DNA from: Candidatus Woesearchaeota archaeon
Lineage (GTDB): Archaea > Nanobdellota > Nanobdellia > Woesearchaeales > UBA12501
NCBI GenBank assembly: GCA_016177315.1
Contig: JACOVN010000118.1
Span: 1-5,109 of the forward strand
Length of the DNA stretch: 5,109 bases
Reading direction: 5' to 3'
Of the stretch, positions 1 through 5,077 are shown in pieces. Positions within the stretch are counted from its first letter, which is position 1, and each line of letters starts with the position of its first letter. Position numbers and translations under genes: made by a program. The notes under the pieces were generated by a model that searched no databases, was not told the DNA's origin, and saw only the letters and a program-made list of their open reading frames with translations.

Positions 1-1
1 A

Positions 2-433
2 AAGGTAGAAATAATGGGGCCGAACAGGAAATTTATTCTGAGAGAGCCAATATATATTTATATCCTATTAATATCAGGAGGCTCTGGCATTTGTCCATAG
101 CGGTGCATGATCAAGGAAATTTTCAGGAAAGGAACAAAGCAGGAAATCTGGCTTTTCTTTGGGAATAAAACAGAGGATGAGATTATTTATAGGGAGGAAT
201 TTGAATTGCTGGCAAGAGAGCATAAGAATTTCCACTTCATTCCTGTCTTGAGCAGGCAGGATTGGAATGGAAAAAATGGATATGCGCAGGATGCCTGGCA
301 GAACATGATGCCGAATGTTGCTGACAAAGAGGCTTATATCTGCGGATTAACAAGGCTCGTGGAGGATAACAAGAAGCTTCTCCTGGAGAAGGGCATGCCG
401 AAGGAGTTTGTGCACCATGAGATTTATGTTTAG
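2..433 (+). pseudogene. FNR-type flavin oxidoreductase, C-terminal part, 5' end outside window, interrupted by in-frame TAG
   Basis: Read in one frame from base 2, this encodes the end of the FAD-binding barrel and the NAD(P)-binding domain of a ferredoxin-NADP reductase-like protein, which passes electrons between NAD(P)H and a partner through flavin. The pyridine-nucleotide motif appears as GGSGICP, then a TAG at 98-100, then RCMIKEIF. Further on are LFFGN, then YICGL (the family's CG motif), and an HHEIYV C-terminus. The family has a hydrophobic residue where the TAG falls (GGxGIxPhR), so frame and homology continue through the stop. Two more oddities precede it: GPNRKF where GPxGxF is usual, and a hydrophobic IYIYI run. 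From the ATG at 107 the 108-residue remainder looks intact, but that ATG has no well-spaced SD and would lack the dinucleotide loop, so it is unlikely to be a real start. A single change (TTG to TAG) would explain the stop. Nonsense mutation or a sequence error are both possible. The gene ends with TAG, 75 bases before the next start. Confidence 0.8.
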
Positions 434-448
434 AAAGGCAGATACAGA

Positions 449-465
449 CCAAAATATTTATAAAG
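449..465 (+). promoter_or_regulatory. Archaeal BRE/TATA promoter of the coiled-coil operon
   Basis: CCAAAATATTTATAAAG has a purine-rich BRE-like stretch followed by TTTATAAA at 457-464. A start site about 25 bases downstream would fall near 484-487, giving a leader of roughly 25 bases that contains the SD at 498-503. The core ATATTTATAAA is identical to both boxes upstream of gltX. It lies in the 75-base gap after the oxidoreductase stop. Confidence 0.65.
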
Positions 466-497
466 TCCCTTGCCAAAATATGCCATAGGTTCAAAAA

Positions 498-503
498 GAG
501 GTG
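498..503 (+). promoter_or_regulatory. Shine-Dalgarno element that fixes a GTG start
   Basis: GAGGTG at 498-503 lies 5 bases before GTG at 509. It matches the GGTG-type element found before three other genes in this window. It argues against the longer reading from TTG at 470, which would start before the predicted transcript begins. Confidence 0.65.
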
Positions 504-508
504 TGAAC

Positions 509-1096
509 GTGCCAGAGGATGAGGACTACGATATGGTCCCTCACAAGAAACTGAGGGAGTTAGAGAAACAAGTAGGGGAGCTCAAGCGAAATCCTCTGGG
601 CAGCACTGCTTCTGGACAAACATTGCAGGAATCCATGAACAGACTTTCTGATAATATCGAGGACTTGACTTCCCTCTTCAAGGATGCCGCAGAACAGATG
701 AAATTAGAGGAAAAGGATTCTGTGATTCTGAGCAAGAAATTGGAACCCATGATGGAAAGGATGGATACTTTGATCGACCAAAACCATAAGATTGCGAAAG
801 GTATTTTGGCAGTTGCAGACATGATCAAGGAGAGTATCCACCACCGCAGAGAGTATCCTCCGAGATCCTTTGCTCCGCAAGGTCCACCTCCAGGATTCAC
901 TCCTCAACCTAGGATCCGGGTAGAGCCGCGACCCTTCACGCCTCCAACACCCAATCCCTTTGAAGAATTTTCTCCTGCGCCAAGACAATCTGCGTTCCCA
1001 GAGATGCCAGCCATGGGAGAGCCACGGAAAATAGAGGAGAGAAAGATTCCTCCTGCACCTCCTGCACCAGAATTTCTCTCTGAAGAAGAACTGTAA
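509..1096 (+). CDS. Unknown helical protein with proline-rich C-terminal tail (195 aa)
   Basis: I do not recognise a named family. From the GTG at 509 the protein has 195 residues. An acidic N-terminus (PEDEDYD) and a short charged helix (about 12-26) are followed by a Gly/Ser break. A long, probably coiled-coil helix follows at about 36-110, including LSKKLEPMMERMDTLIDQN and KIAKGILAVADMIKE. From 117 to 187, 24 of 71 residues are proline, in runs such as PPP and PPAPPAP, and the protein ends FLSEEEL. There are no cysteines, signal peptide or membrane segment, so a cytosolic scaffold or adaptor that binds partners through its tail is a reasonable inference. The GTG start is chosen for its SD and TATA spacing; the frame stays open back to a TTG at 470. 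It is the first gene of an operon with the coiled-coil gene one base downstream. The gene itself is near certain; its function is unknown. Confidence 0.85.
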   Translation: MPEDEDYDMVPHKKLRELEKQVGELKRNPLGSTASGQTLQESMNRLSDNIEDLTSLFKDAAEQMKLEEKDSVILSKKLEPMMERMDTLIDQNHKIAKGILAVADMIKESIHHRREYPPRSFAPQGPPPGFTPQPRIRVEPRPFTPPTPNPFEEFSPAPRQSAFPEMPAMGEPRKIEERKIPPAPPAPEFLSEEEL

Positions 1097-1097
1097 G

Positions 1098-1742
1098 ATG
1101 CTCCAGCAAGTAAGTCCTCCCCAATTGAAGAGTTTTACCAGGCACCTGGTTCACGCAGCTGCGCGACGGCAGGGAAAGCAGCGGAAGATTCAGGAAATCC
1201 ATGTCCAAGTGGAAAAGATCAAGCGCTTTGCTGCGAATGACAGGATACGAAAAGAAACTGTCAAGAGGGAGATTGATACGTTAACCGAGCAGCTGGATGC
1301 GATTCTGAACAGGGAAGTGGAATTGAAAGTTGGGGAGGAGCAGATTACGAAACTGGAGGAGAAGGAACTTTTTGCGTTGGAAGAGACTCGGAAGCGATTG
1401 GCAGAACTCGAACAACGCCTCGTTTTCTTCGATGAACGACATGCAGACGACAGCTTAGTTTTTATGGAGAAACTTGGAAATGTGGAATTAGCACTGCGAC
1501 AGATTGCGAAAAAGCTGAAGGTGAAGGTTTTAACGTCTGAGGAATTACAGAGAAAGGAGAAAAAACTGCAGCACGAATTGCGGGAAATTGAATTGGCCAT
1601 GCTCGCAGAGCAGCTAAAAGGCTTGGAGGAGCAATATACAAAGTTACGTAGGAAGAAAACCTACAGCAGAGAAAAATTGGAATTGATTAAGCATCGAATG
1701 AATAGAATCAAGGAAAAGCTCCAAGCAGCAAAGAAAAAGTAG
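1098..1742 (+). CDS. Unknown Lys/Glu-rich coiled-coil protein (214 aa)
   Basis: This protein is almost entirely charged helix and belongs to no family I can name. A short N-terminal segment (1-30) contains a basic patch (HLVHAAARRQGKQRK). Two coiled-coil stretches follow, at about 34-110 (rich in E, K, R and L, for example TKLEEKELFALEETRKRLAEL) and 148-213, separated by a less regular stretch (111-147) containing FFDERHADDS and KVKVLTSEE. It ends in the basic AAKKK. There are no cysteines, tryptophans, membrane segments or signal peptide. The ATG lies one base after the stop of the upstream gene and has no good SD, so translation is probably coupled to that gene, and the two products may interact. 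Its own stop (TAG 1740-1742) abuts the stop of the convergent gene. A structural or nucleic-acid-binding role is possible because of the basic ends, but there is no direct evidence for either. Confidence 0.85.
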   Translation: MLQQVSPPQLKSFTRHLVHAAARRQGKQRKIQEIHVQVEKIKRFAANDRIRKETVKREIDTLTEQLDAILNREVELKVGEEQITKLEEKELFALEETRKRLAELEQRLVFFDERHADDSLVFMEKLGNVELALRQIAKKLKVKVLTSEELQRKEKKLQHELREIELAMLAEQLKGLEEQYTKLRRKKTYSREKLELIKHRMNRIKEKLQAAKKK

Positions 1743-2045
1743 CTATACTCCCAGCAACTTCTCTAATTTCTTCGATCGCAGAATGATGGCTGCGACAACA
1801 ATCGCAATGCCCACAATGATTGAAGGAATCAGCAAATTGAAGTTCCTGATTTCCGTTTTCTCAATGATTTTGTGCTCGTGGCACTGGAAGTCAGAGCCGC
1901 AGTAGAAGCCTTCTCCACAATCCGTGTCTTTGTCGCATTCTCGTTGCACTAAGCCCGAGACCCAGTAGATGACAATGGCTGCCAGAATCACTAACAGAAT
2001 GATAATTGCTGGGCCTGCACCCTTCTTCTGCTTCCAAAGATTCAT
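1743..2045 (-). CDS. Small membrane protein with two TM helices and a four-cysteine external loop (100 aa)
   Basis: The N-terminus is basic (MNLWKQKKG), followed by TM1 (about 11-33, AIIILLVILAAIVIYWV). A hydrophilic loop at 37-55 carries four cysteines at exactly six-residue steps (C37, C43, C49, C55) in the pattern CDKDTDC, GEGFYC, GSDFQC. TM2 (about 70-89) follows, then a basic tail (RSKKLEKLLGV). By the positive-inside rule both ends are cytoplasmic and the Cys loop is outside. The C-x-x-D-x-D-C-x-x-G-x-Y-C signature resembles small disulfide-bonded repeats of archaeal and bacterial surface proteins, so two disulfides are likely; metal binding is an alternative. The ATG at 2045 is chosen because a strong SD (GGAGGGTGG) and TATA box precede it. 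The frame stays open to 2240, but that extension would overlap the histone-fold gene and its terminator. It is convergent with, and abuts, the coiled-coil operon. The exact function is unknown. Confidence 0.85.
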   Translation of the reverse strand: MNLWKQKKGAGPAIIILLVILAAIVIYWVSGLVQRECDKDTDCGEGFYCGSDFQCHEHKIIEKTEIRNFNLLIPSIIVGIAIVVAAIILRSKKLEKLLGV

Positions 2046-2048
2046 ACG

Positions 2049-2057
2049 CCACCCTCC
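2049..2057 (-). promoter_or_regulatory. Strong Shine-Dalgarno element for the Cys-loop membrane protein
   Basis: On the minus strand GGAGGGTGG ends 3 bases before the ATG; its GGAGG core is 7 bases away. This decides the start of the 100-residue reading over a 165-residue extension. Confidence 0.75.
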
Positions 2058-2079
2058 GGACAGGGGAAAAGGTTTTGAG

Positions 2080-2092
2080 TATATAAAATTTT
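2080..2092 (-). promoter_or_regulatory. TATA box of the Cys-loop membrane protein gene
   Basis: Minus-strand AAAATTTTATATA contains TTTATATA. A start site about 25 bases on, near 2058, gives a very short leader of about 13 bases, just long enough to include the SD. It is the same TATA type as that of the histone-fold gene. Confidence 0.6.
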
Positions 2093-2108
2093 CTTTTATT
2101 AGTATTGC

Positions 2109-2128
2109 TGAGTGGTGAGCAACACTCA
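2109..2128 (-). repeat. 20-bp imperfect palindrome upstream of a promoter, candidate operator
   Basis: TGAGTG and CACTCA form 6-bp perfect arms around an 8-base centre that is itself partly symmetric (TG/CA), so 8 of 10 base pairs match. It sits about 20 bases upstream of the TATA box of the Cys-loop gene and just beyond the terminator of the histone-fold gene. It could be a regulator site, or a second hairpin of that terminator. Confidence 0.35.
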
Positions 2129-2133
2129 AATCA

Positions 2134-2165
2134 GAAAAAACAAAAGAAAGAGGCTTTGCAGCCTC
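2134..2165 (-). terminator. Hairpin plus T-rich terminator of the histone-fold gene
   Basis: On the minus strand a perfect 6-bp stem, GAGGCT/AGCCTC, closes a GCAA (GNRA) tetraloop (2150-2165). It is followed by TTTCTTTTGTTTTTTC. It lies 20 bases after the stop codon. Confidence 0.65.
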
Positions 2166-2185
2166 GAGAAAAAGGAATGAAGATT

Positions 2186-2356
2186 TTACAAATCCTTTGC
2201 TTGCACGGTCTTCCTGCCGTTCTCCTTTGCCCTTCTGCAAGCATCATCCACTAACTGCCTGACTCTTTTATCGAGAGCTTCAGCCAAATCTCCTGCAACG
2301 TTCATGCCCTTTGCAGCATCTCTGATCTTTGCCTTTACAACTAATAGGTCTGCCAT
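2186..2356 (-). CDS. Short histone-fold protein, DUF1931-like, with truncated third helix (56 aa)
   Basis: This 56-residue protein has the layout of a single histone fold. Helix 1 is VVKAKIRDAAKGMNV and helix 2 is about residues 21-46 (AGDLAEALDKRVRQLV and onward). It ends with NGRKTVQAKDL, which aligns with the GRKTIKAEDI loop of classical archaeal histones such as HMfA. The classical proteins continue with helix 3 (about 10 more residues); this one stops there. From memory, short archaeal DUF1931-type proteins, including haloarchaeal ones starting MADLIVK, share both the MADL start and the RKTV-DL ending, so the short form is probably natural and not a truncation. Such proteins are expected to dimerise, possibly on DNA; helix 3 loss should prevent histone-style dimer-dimer stacking, which is inference. 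The start is supported by GGGGTGA 6 bases upstream and a TATA box. It is transcribed separately, with a terminator after the stop. It has one cysteine (C40). Confidence 0.88.
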   Translation of the reverse strand: MADLLVVKAKIRDAAKGMNVAGDLAEALDKRVRQLVDDACRRAKENGRKTVQAKDL

Positions 2357-2362
2357 AGTGTT

Positions 2363-2369
2363 TCACCCC
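2363..2369 (-). promoter_or_regulatory. Shine-Dalgarno element of the histone-fold gene
   Basis: Minus-strand GGGGTGA is followed by a 6-base spacer (AACACT) and ATG at 2356. It confirms the start of a gene short enough to be missed. Confidence 0.7.
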
Positions 2370-2388
2370 ATATTTCTTGTGCTTATTG

Positions 2389-2413
2389 AGCCTACAAACC
2401 TTAATGGTAGGCT
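2389..2413 (-). repeat. Inverted repeat (possible leader hairpin) in the 5' UTR of the histone-fold gene
   Basis: Perfect 7-bp arms AGCCTAC and GTAGGCT enclose an 11-base loop (CATTAAGGTTT on the minus strand). If the TATA box at 2440-2454 sets the start near 2418, this hairpin would form within a few bases of the mRNA 5' end in a leader of about 62 bases, leaving the SD free. It could stabilise the message, be a protein-binding site on RNA, or be a DNA operator. Confidence 0.45.
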
Positions 2414-2439
2414 TTTCAGCGGTGCAGACGGGCAACTCC

Positions 2440-2454
2440 TATATAAAGCTTTCT
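2440..2454 (-). promoter_or_regulatory. BRE/TATA promoter of the histone-fold gene
   Basis: Minus-strand AGAAAGCTTTATATA is a near-ideal archaeal BRE (purine-rich AGAAAG) plus TATA box (TTTATATA, 2440-2447). The plus-strand reading has a poorer upstream element and no gene to serve. Confidence 0.7.
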
Positions 2455-2463
2455 AAAAAATGC

Positions 2464-2473
2464 CCGAATTCGG
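2464..2473. repeat. 10-bp perfect palindrome CCGAATTCGG next to a promoter
   Basis: CCGAATTCGG lies about 9 bp upstream of the BRE/TATA of the histone-fold gene. The position suits a transcription-factor site, but a 10-bp palindrome can arise by chance. Confidence 0.3.
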
Positions 2474-2527
2474 CCTTCCTGAGGCGTATAAATGCAGATT
2501 TTGTTACTAGGTGGGAAAAATTTAGCG

Positions 2528-2555
2528 AAAAAAGAAAAATCCCCCCTATTTGGGG
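2528..2555 (-). terminator. Hairpin/T-tract terminator overlapping the stop codon of the gltX unit
   Basis: On the minus strand CCCC-AAATA-GGGG (2543-2555) spans the TAG stop and is followed by GGATTTTTCTTTTTT. T-rich tracts are the main archaeal termination signal. It ends the gltX/Ala-rich protein unit. Confidence 0.6.
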
Positions 2556-3259
2556 TTAAGATAATTCATCGCAGCCTCAATCTTTGGAGTTGCCAGTTTC
2601 TGGTTGGATCGGGTTACGTAGAAGGCAACAAGCTCGCCAAAGTTCGCGCTGGCGCTTGCTTTGATGTCCTTTAGCATACTCTCCCTCACTTTCAACCCTC
2701 CTGGCAATCGTTTCCTTGCTTCCTCATGGAATGCAAGGCAGGCCTCCAACCTTGGCCTCAAGGGAACTCCCGCATACTGGGTTCCAATGCCAGCATACCT
2801 TGTTCTCCTTTCCTCTGCTGTGGGGACATACGTTCTATAATCCTGCTGCACTGCTTGGGCGCCTTCTTGCACCAGCTCTTTGAGTGTCTTTACCGTTTCT
2901 TCGCCAAACTGCTTTGTTGCTTTTGCGGCATCTTGTAATGCTCTCTTGGCCTTTTTCTCATCGAATTCTCCCTTTGTGAAGAAAGTTTCTTCAAACTTCT
3001 TATAGCCGGCTGCCAAGGATTGATAAAGAGTTGTTGCTACGGTGGCAGCGCCTCGAGCAACGCTTGTTGCGACTTTCCTTGCTGCTCCACCAACACCATC
3101 CCCTTCTCGCACTTCTCGTTCCAATTCAGAAGCAACTTGGTACGCTTTCCGTTTTCCCTTCTCAAGAAGAATTCCTGCTTGTCTTGCACCTTTTTCTGCA
3201 AGATCACCCACTCCTTCTGCTATTTGCTCCAAACATTCTCTAGTACTTTTCGAGGACAT
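2546..3259 (-). CDS. Unknown alanine-rich, mostly helical protein downstream of gltX (237 aa, or 264 aa from an earlier ATG)
   Basis: I do not recognise a family. Numbered from the ATG at 3259, residues 1-52 form a charged helix (CLEQIAEGVGDLAEKGARQ) and a Gly-rich break follows (GDGVGG). An Ala/Thr/Val-rich amphipathic stretch at about 60-89 (VARGAATVATTLYQSLAAG) is not hydrophobic enough for a clear membrane segment. Another charged helix (about 100-138) leads into a C-terminal part with YAGIGTQYAGVPLRPR and a final helical region (LEACLAFHEEARKR, then up to NYLNPK). There is no signal peptide and one cysteine beyond the N-terminal one. The start at 3259 is preferred because GGGGTG stands 6 bases before it, like other SDs here. 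The frame also opens at 3340, where ATG overlaps the gltX stop as ATGA; that start has no SD but would be coupled. The gene shares the gltX transcription direction and ends in a terminator. Its function is unknown, and a link to tRNA charging is not implied. Confidence 0.8.
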   Translation of the reverse strand: MSSKSTRECLEQIAEGVGDLAEKGARQAGILLEKGKRKAYQVASELEREVREGDGVGGAARKVATSVARGAATVATTLYQSLAAGYKKFEETFFTKGEFDEKKAKRALQDAAKATKQFGEETVKTLKELVQEGAQAVQQDYRTYVPTAEERRTRYAGIGTQYAGVPLRPRLEACLAFHEEARKRLPGGLKVRESMLKDIKASASANFGELVAFYVTRSNQKLATPKIEAAMNYLNPK

Positions 3260-3265
3260 CGCTCC

Positions 3266-3271
3266 CACCCC
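3266..3271 (-). promoter_or_regulatory. Shine-Dalgarno element deciding the start of the Ala-rich protein
   Basis: Minus-strand GGGGTG, a 6-base spacer (GGAGCG) and ATG at 3259 match the motif and spacing of the histone-fold gene. The ATG at 3340 has no comparable element. A weak TATA-like ATTATTTAAACG (3319-3330) could give this gene its own promoter. Confidence 0.55.
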
Positions 3272-3336
3272 AGTTTGATTGTTTTTCTTCGCCCCTTTCA
3301 CCAATGGTAAAGCGTTTTCGTTTAAATAATTATCGG

Positions 3337-5040
3337 TCATTTATGTGCATACCAGAATACGAGTTTATCGTCTTCTTTTGCATCCAATCGACAAAAGCCA
3401 AATCGCTCCAGCTGAACAATAGCCCCCTCCTCCAAGTTCCCCAAGCCTTCCTCTCCCCATCCTTGCACTATCGTGTTGTCTGGCATCAAAACCTCTACAG
3501 TTACGAGTTTTGCATCTTTTGGAAGCCAGTGCATGATCCGCTCCCCCTGTTGCTTATACTTTTCATATTCTTGGGAGTCAAAGACTAATTTCTTTCCTTG
3601 CTTTTTGAAGTTGAGACAATCCATTAACCGGTATAACTTTCCTTCCTTTACTTGGTTTACATCGTTTTTTGCAAGATAGAAAGCATCTTTTGTCTTGAAT
3701 TTCCTCCCTCCCTCCTTGTTGTCCGGGTGCAAATCCAATTCCACCTCTCTTGCAGGAGCTTTCTCTATCTTCACCTCTACTGGGTCTGGAATAAAGAAAT
3801 AGCGATAGGCGGTTGGCTCTATAACTTCCCTATTGAAGGCATCAATCACCTTAAAGAATTCTTCTTTCGAAACAGTCTTGTCTGTCAAGGAAACGCCAAC
3901 ATCCAAGGCATATTTGATGAAGGCTTCTGGCTGATACCCTCTTCTCCGCAACGCTGCTAAGAATGGTAATCGAATGTCATCCCAATCTCTGTACAGTCCT
4001 TGCTCAATCAAGGGCCTGGTTTTGCTGCAGGACACTTCCATGTCGATAAAATTAATTCTCCCGACAAAAATAGCCTTCGGCACTGGCCATCCTATATATT
4101 TTTGAATAATCTCTTGTCTTTTTGCATTGTCTGCATGGTCCTTTGCCCGGATGATGTGGGTAACTTCCTCTTCAAAATCATCCACTGCAACAGAGAAATT
4201 CATCAAGGGCCATATTCGATGTTTTTTTCCCTGTTTGGGATGCTCTTCTTCGTTAATCCTCAGCAATGGGAAGTCCCGCATGGCAGGATTCTTATGATGA
4301 ATATCTGTTTTCAATCTCACTACCGCTTCTCCTTCTTGGTATTTCTTCAACATTTTCTCCCATTGTTTTACATTCTCTTTTATCGCTAGATTCCTGCATG
4401 GACATGCCTCTTCCTTCAAAGCCATTGCTCTAAATGCATCCGCAGTGCAGGTACAAACATACGCTTTTCCCATCTCGAGCAATTTCAAGGCATAGGTATA
4501 ATAGGATTCCATATTCTCTGATTGCGTTATGACTTCTGCAACATTCCCCTTCGTTACCCAGTCTGCATCTTTGGCAATTAATTCATAGGAAGGAGGATAA
4601 ATATTGCTAGGGTTGGTGTCTGCAATTCTCAGAATCATTTTTCCTTTATACTTTCTGCAGTATTCGGAATTTAAAGAAATGACATAGGCATGACCGATGT
4701 GCAAGGGTCCTGATGGAGAGGGCTCAAACCGCATGACAACCCTGCCTGGCTTTGCATCTTCCAATGGCTTCAATTCTTTCCTTTCTTCTTTTGGCTTTTC
4801 CTCCAACAACTCTGGAGCAATTTTTTTCAGCTCTGCAATCTGCTTTTCCACACCAAGCTTATTCACTTCCTTGATAATTTGCTGGATTTCCTGCTGCAGC
4901 TCTTTCATCCTGGATTTCAGTTCTGGCTGCTCGTGCAGCACCTTCGCAATGACTGCTCCTGAGTTGGCCTTGCCACCATACTTGACAGCATTCTGCAGGG
5001 CAAATTTCCGGATGGTTTCCTGAAGATTCATACTTTTCAT
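3337..5040 (-). CDS. gltX: Glutamyl-tRNA synthetase, archaeal/eukaryotic type
   Basis: This enzyme charges tRNA-Glu with glutamate using ATP, in the cytosol. The 567 residues show the archaeal layout. An N-terminal helical extension (1-95; ALQNAVKYGGKA, then a Lys/Glu-rich hinge) precedes a class I catalytic core with RFEPSPSGPLHIGHAY (HIGH at 114-117) and LRIADTNPSN. A C-x-C...C-x-C set (C196, C198, C213, C215, with CPCR) is probably a zinc site. The KMSKS-type loop reads EVSCSKTR (335-342). A C-terminal anticodon-binding beta-barrel starts around 410 (EPTAYRYFFIPDP). Length is normal for the family and all motifs are intact. ATG at 5040 is the longest reading; M4 (5031) may be the true start, because a TATA box at 5055-5062 places transcription start near 5033 and neither ATG has an SD. 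The TGA stop overlaps the ATG of the longer reading of the next gene. Substrate discrimination between tRNA-Glu and tRNA-Gln cannot be judged from sequence here. Confidence 0.96.
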   Translation of the reverse strand: MKSMNLQETIRKFALQNAVKYGGKANSGAVIAKVLHEQPELKSRMKELQQEIQQIIKEVNKLGVEKQIAELKKIAPELLEEKPKEERKELKPLEDAKPGRVVMRFEPSPSGPLHIGHAYVISLNSEYCRKYKGKMILRIADTNPSNIYPPSYELIAKDADWVTKGNVAEVITQSENMESYYTYALKLLEMGKAYVCTCTADAFRAMALKEEACPCRNLAIKENVKQWEKMLKKYQEGEAVVRLKTDIHHKNPAMRDFPLLRINEEEHPKQGKKHRIWPLMNFSVAVDDFEEEVTHIIRAKDHADNAKRQEIIQKYIGWPVPKAIFVGRINFIDMEVSCSKTRPLIEQGLYRDWDDIRLPFLAALRRRGYQPEAFIKYALDVGVSLTDKTVSKEEFFKVIDAFNREVIEPTAYRYFFIPDPVEVKIEKAPAREVELDLHPDNKEGGRKFKTKDAFYLAKNDVNQVKEGKLYRLMDCLNFKKQGKKLVFDSQEYEKYKQQGERIMHWLPKDAKLVTVEVLMPDNTIVQGWGEEGLGNLEEGAIVQLERFGFCRLDAKEDDKLVFWYAHK

Positions 5041-5053
5041 AGCGATTATGGCT

Positions 5054-5065
5054 TTTTATAAATAT
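5054..5065 (-). promoter_or_regulatory. Proximal TATA box of gltX
   Basis: Minus-strand ATATTTATAAAA, with a purine-rich stretch in front. Its centre is about 27 bases before M4 of gltX, which predicts a leaderless or nearly leaderless message. Confidence 0.55.
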
Positions 5066-5077
5066 TTGCATAGGAAC

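Noticed and set aside
98..100. Pyrrolysine or other recoding of the internal TAG
   Set aside because: TAG is the normal stop of several genes here (433, 1742, 1743, 2546), and the residue position is a plain hydrophobic one in FNR proteins, with no reason for pyrrolysine.
485..500. GGTTCAAA resembling a tRNA T-loop
   Set aside because: No flanking acceptor, D-arm or anticodon-arm pairing is present; it is part of the leader of the 195-residue gene.
470..508. TTG start adding 13 residues to the Pro-tailed protein
   Set aside because: It lies upstream of the predicted transcription start and has no SD; GAGGTG stands 5 bases before GTG at 509.
541..1600. Minus-strand open frames opposite the coiled-coil operon
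   Set aside because: Their Ser/Phe/Leu-rich composition is a by-product of the opposite strand; no motifs or start signals are visible.
2046..2240. N-terminal extension of the Cys-loop membrane protein to 165 residues
   Set aside because: It would overlap the histone-fold gene and run through its terminator and the downstream promoter; a strong SD and TATA box support the ATG at 2045.
2483..2493. TATA-like GCGTATAAATG between the terminator and the histone-fold promoter
   Set aside because: On either strand its surroundings are weaker than the box at 2440-2454, and on the plus strand it would serve no gene.
2377..2674. Two 60-residue plus-strand frames in the intergenic region
   Set aside because: They cross the promoter, the terminator and the end of the Ala-rich gene, and have no SD or protein-like pattern.
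3020..5023. Plus-strand open frames opposite gltX and the Ala-rich gene
   Set aside because: They lie antisense to well-supported genes, are rich in Phe, Ser, Cys and Leu as expected from the complement of Lys/Glu-rich coding, and lack SDs and recognisable domains.
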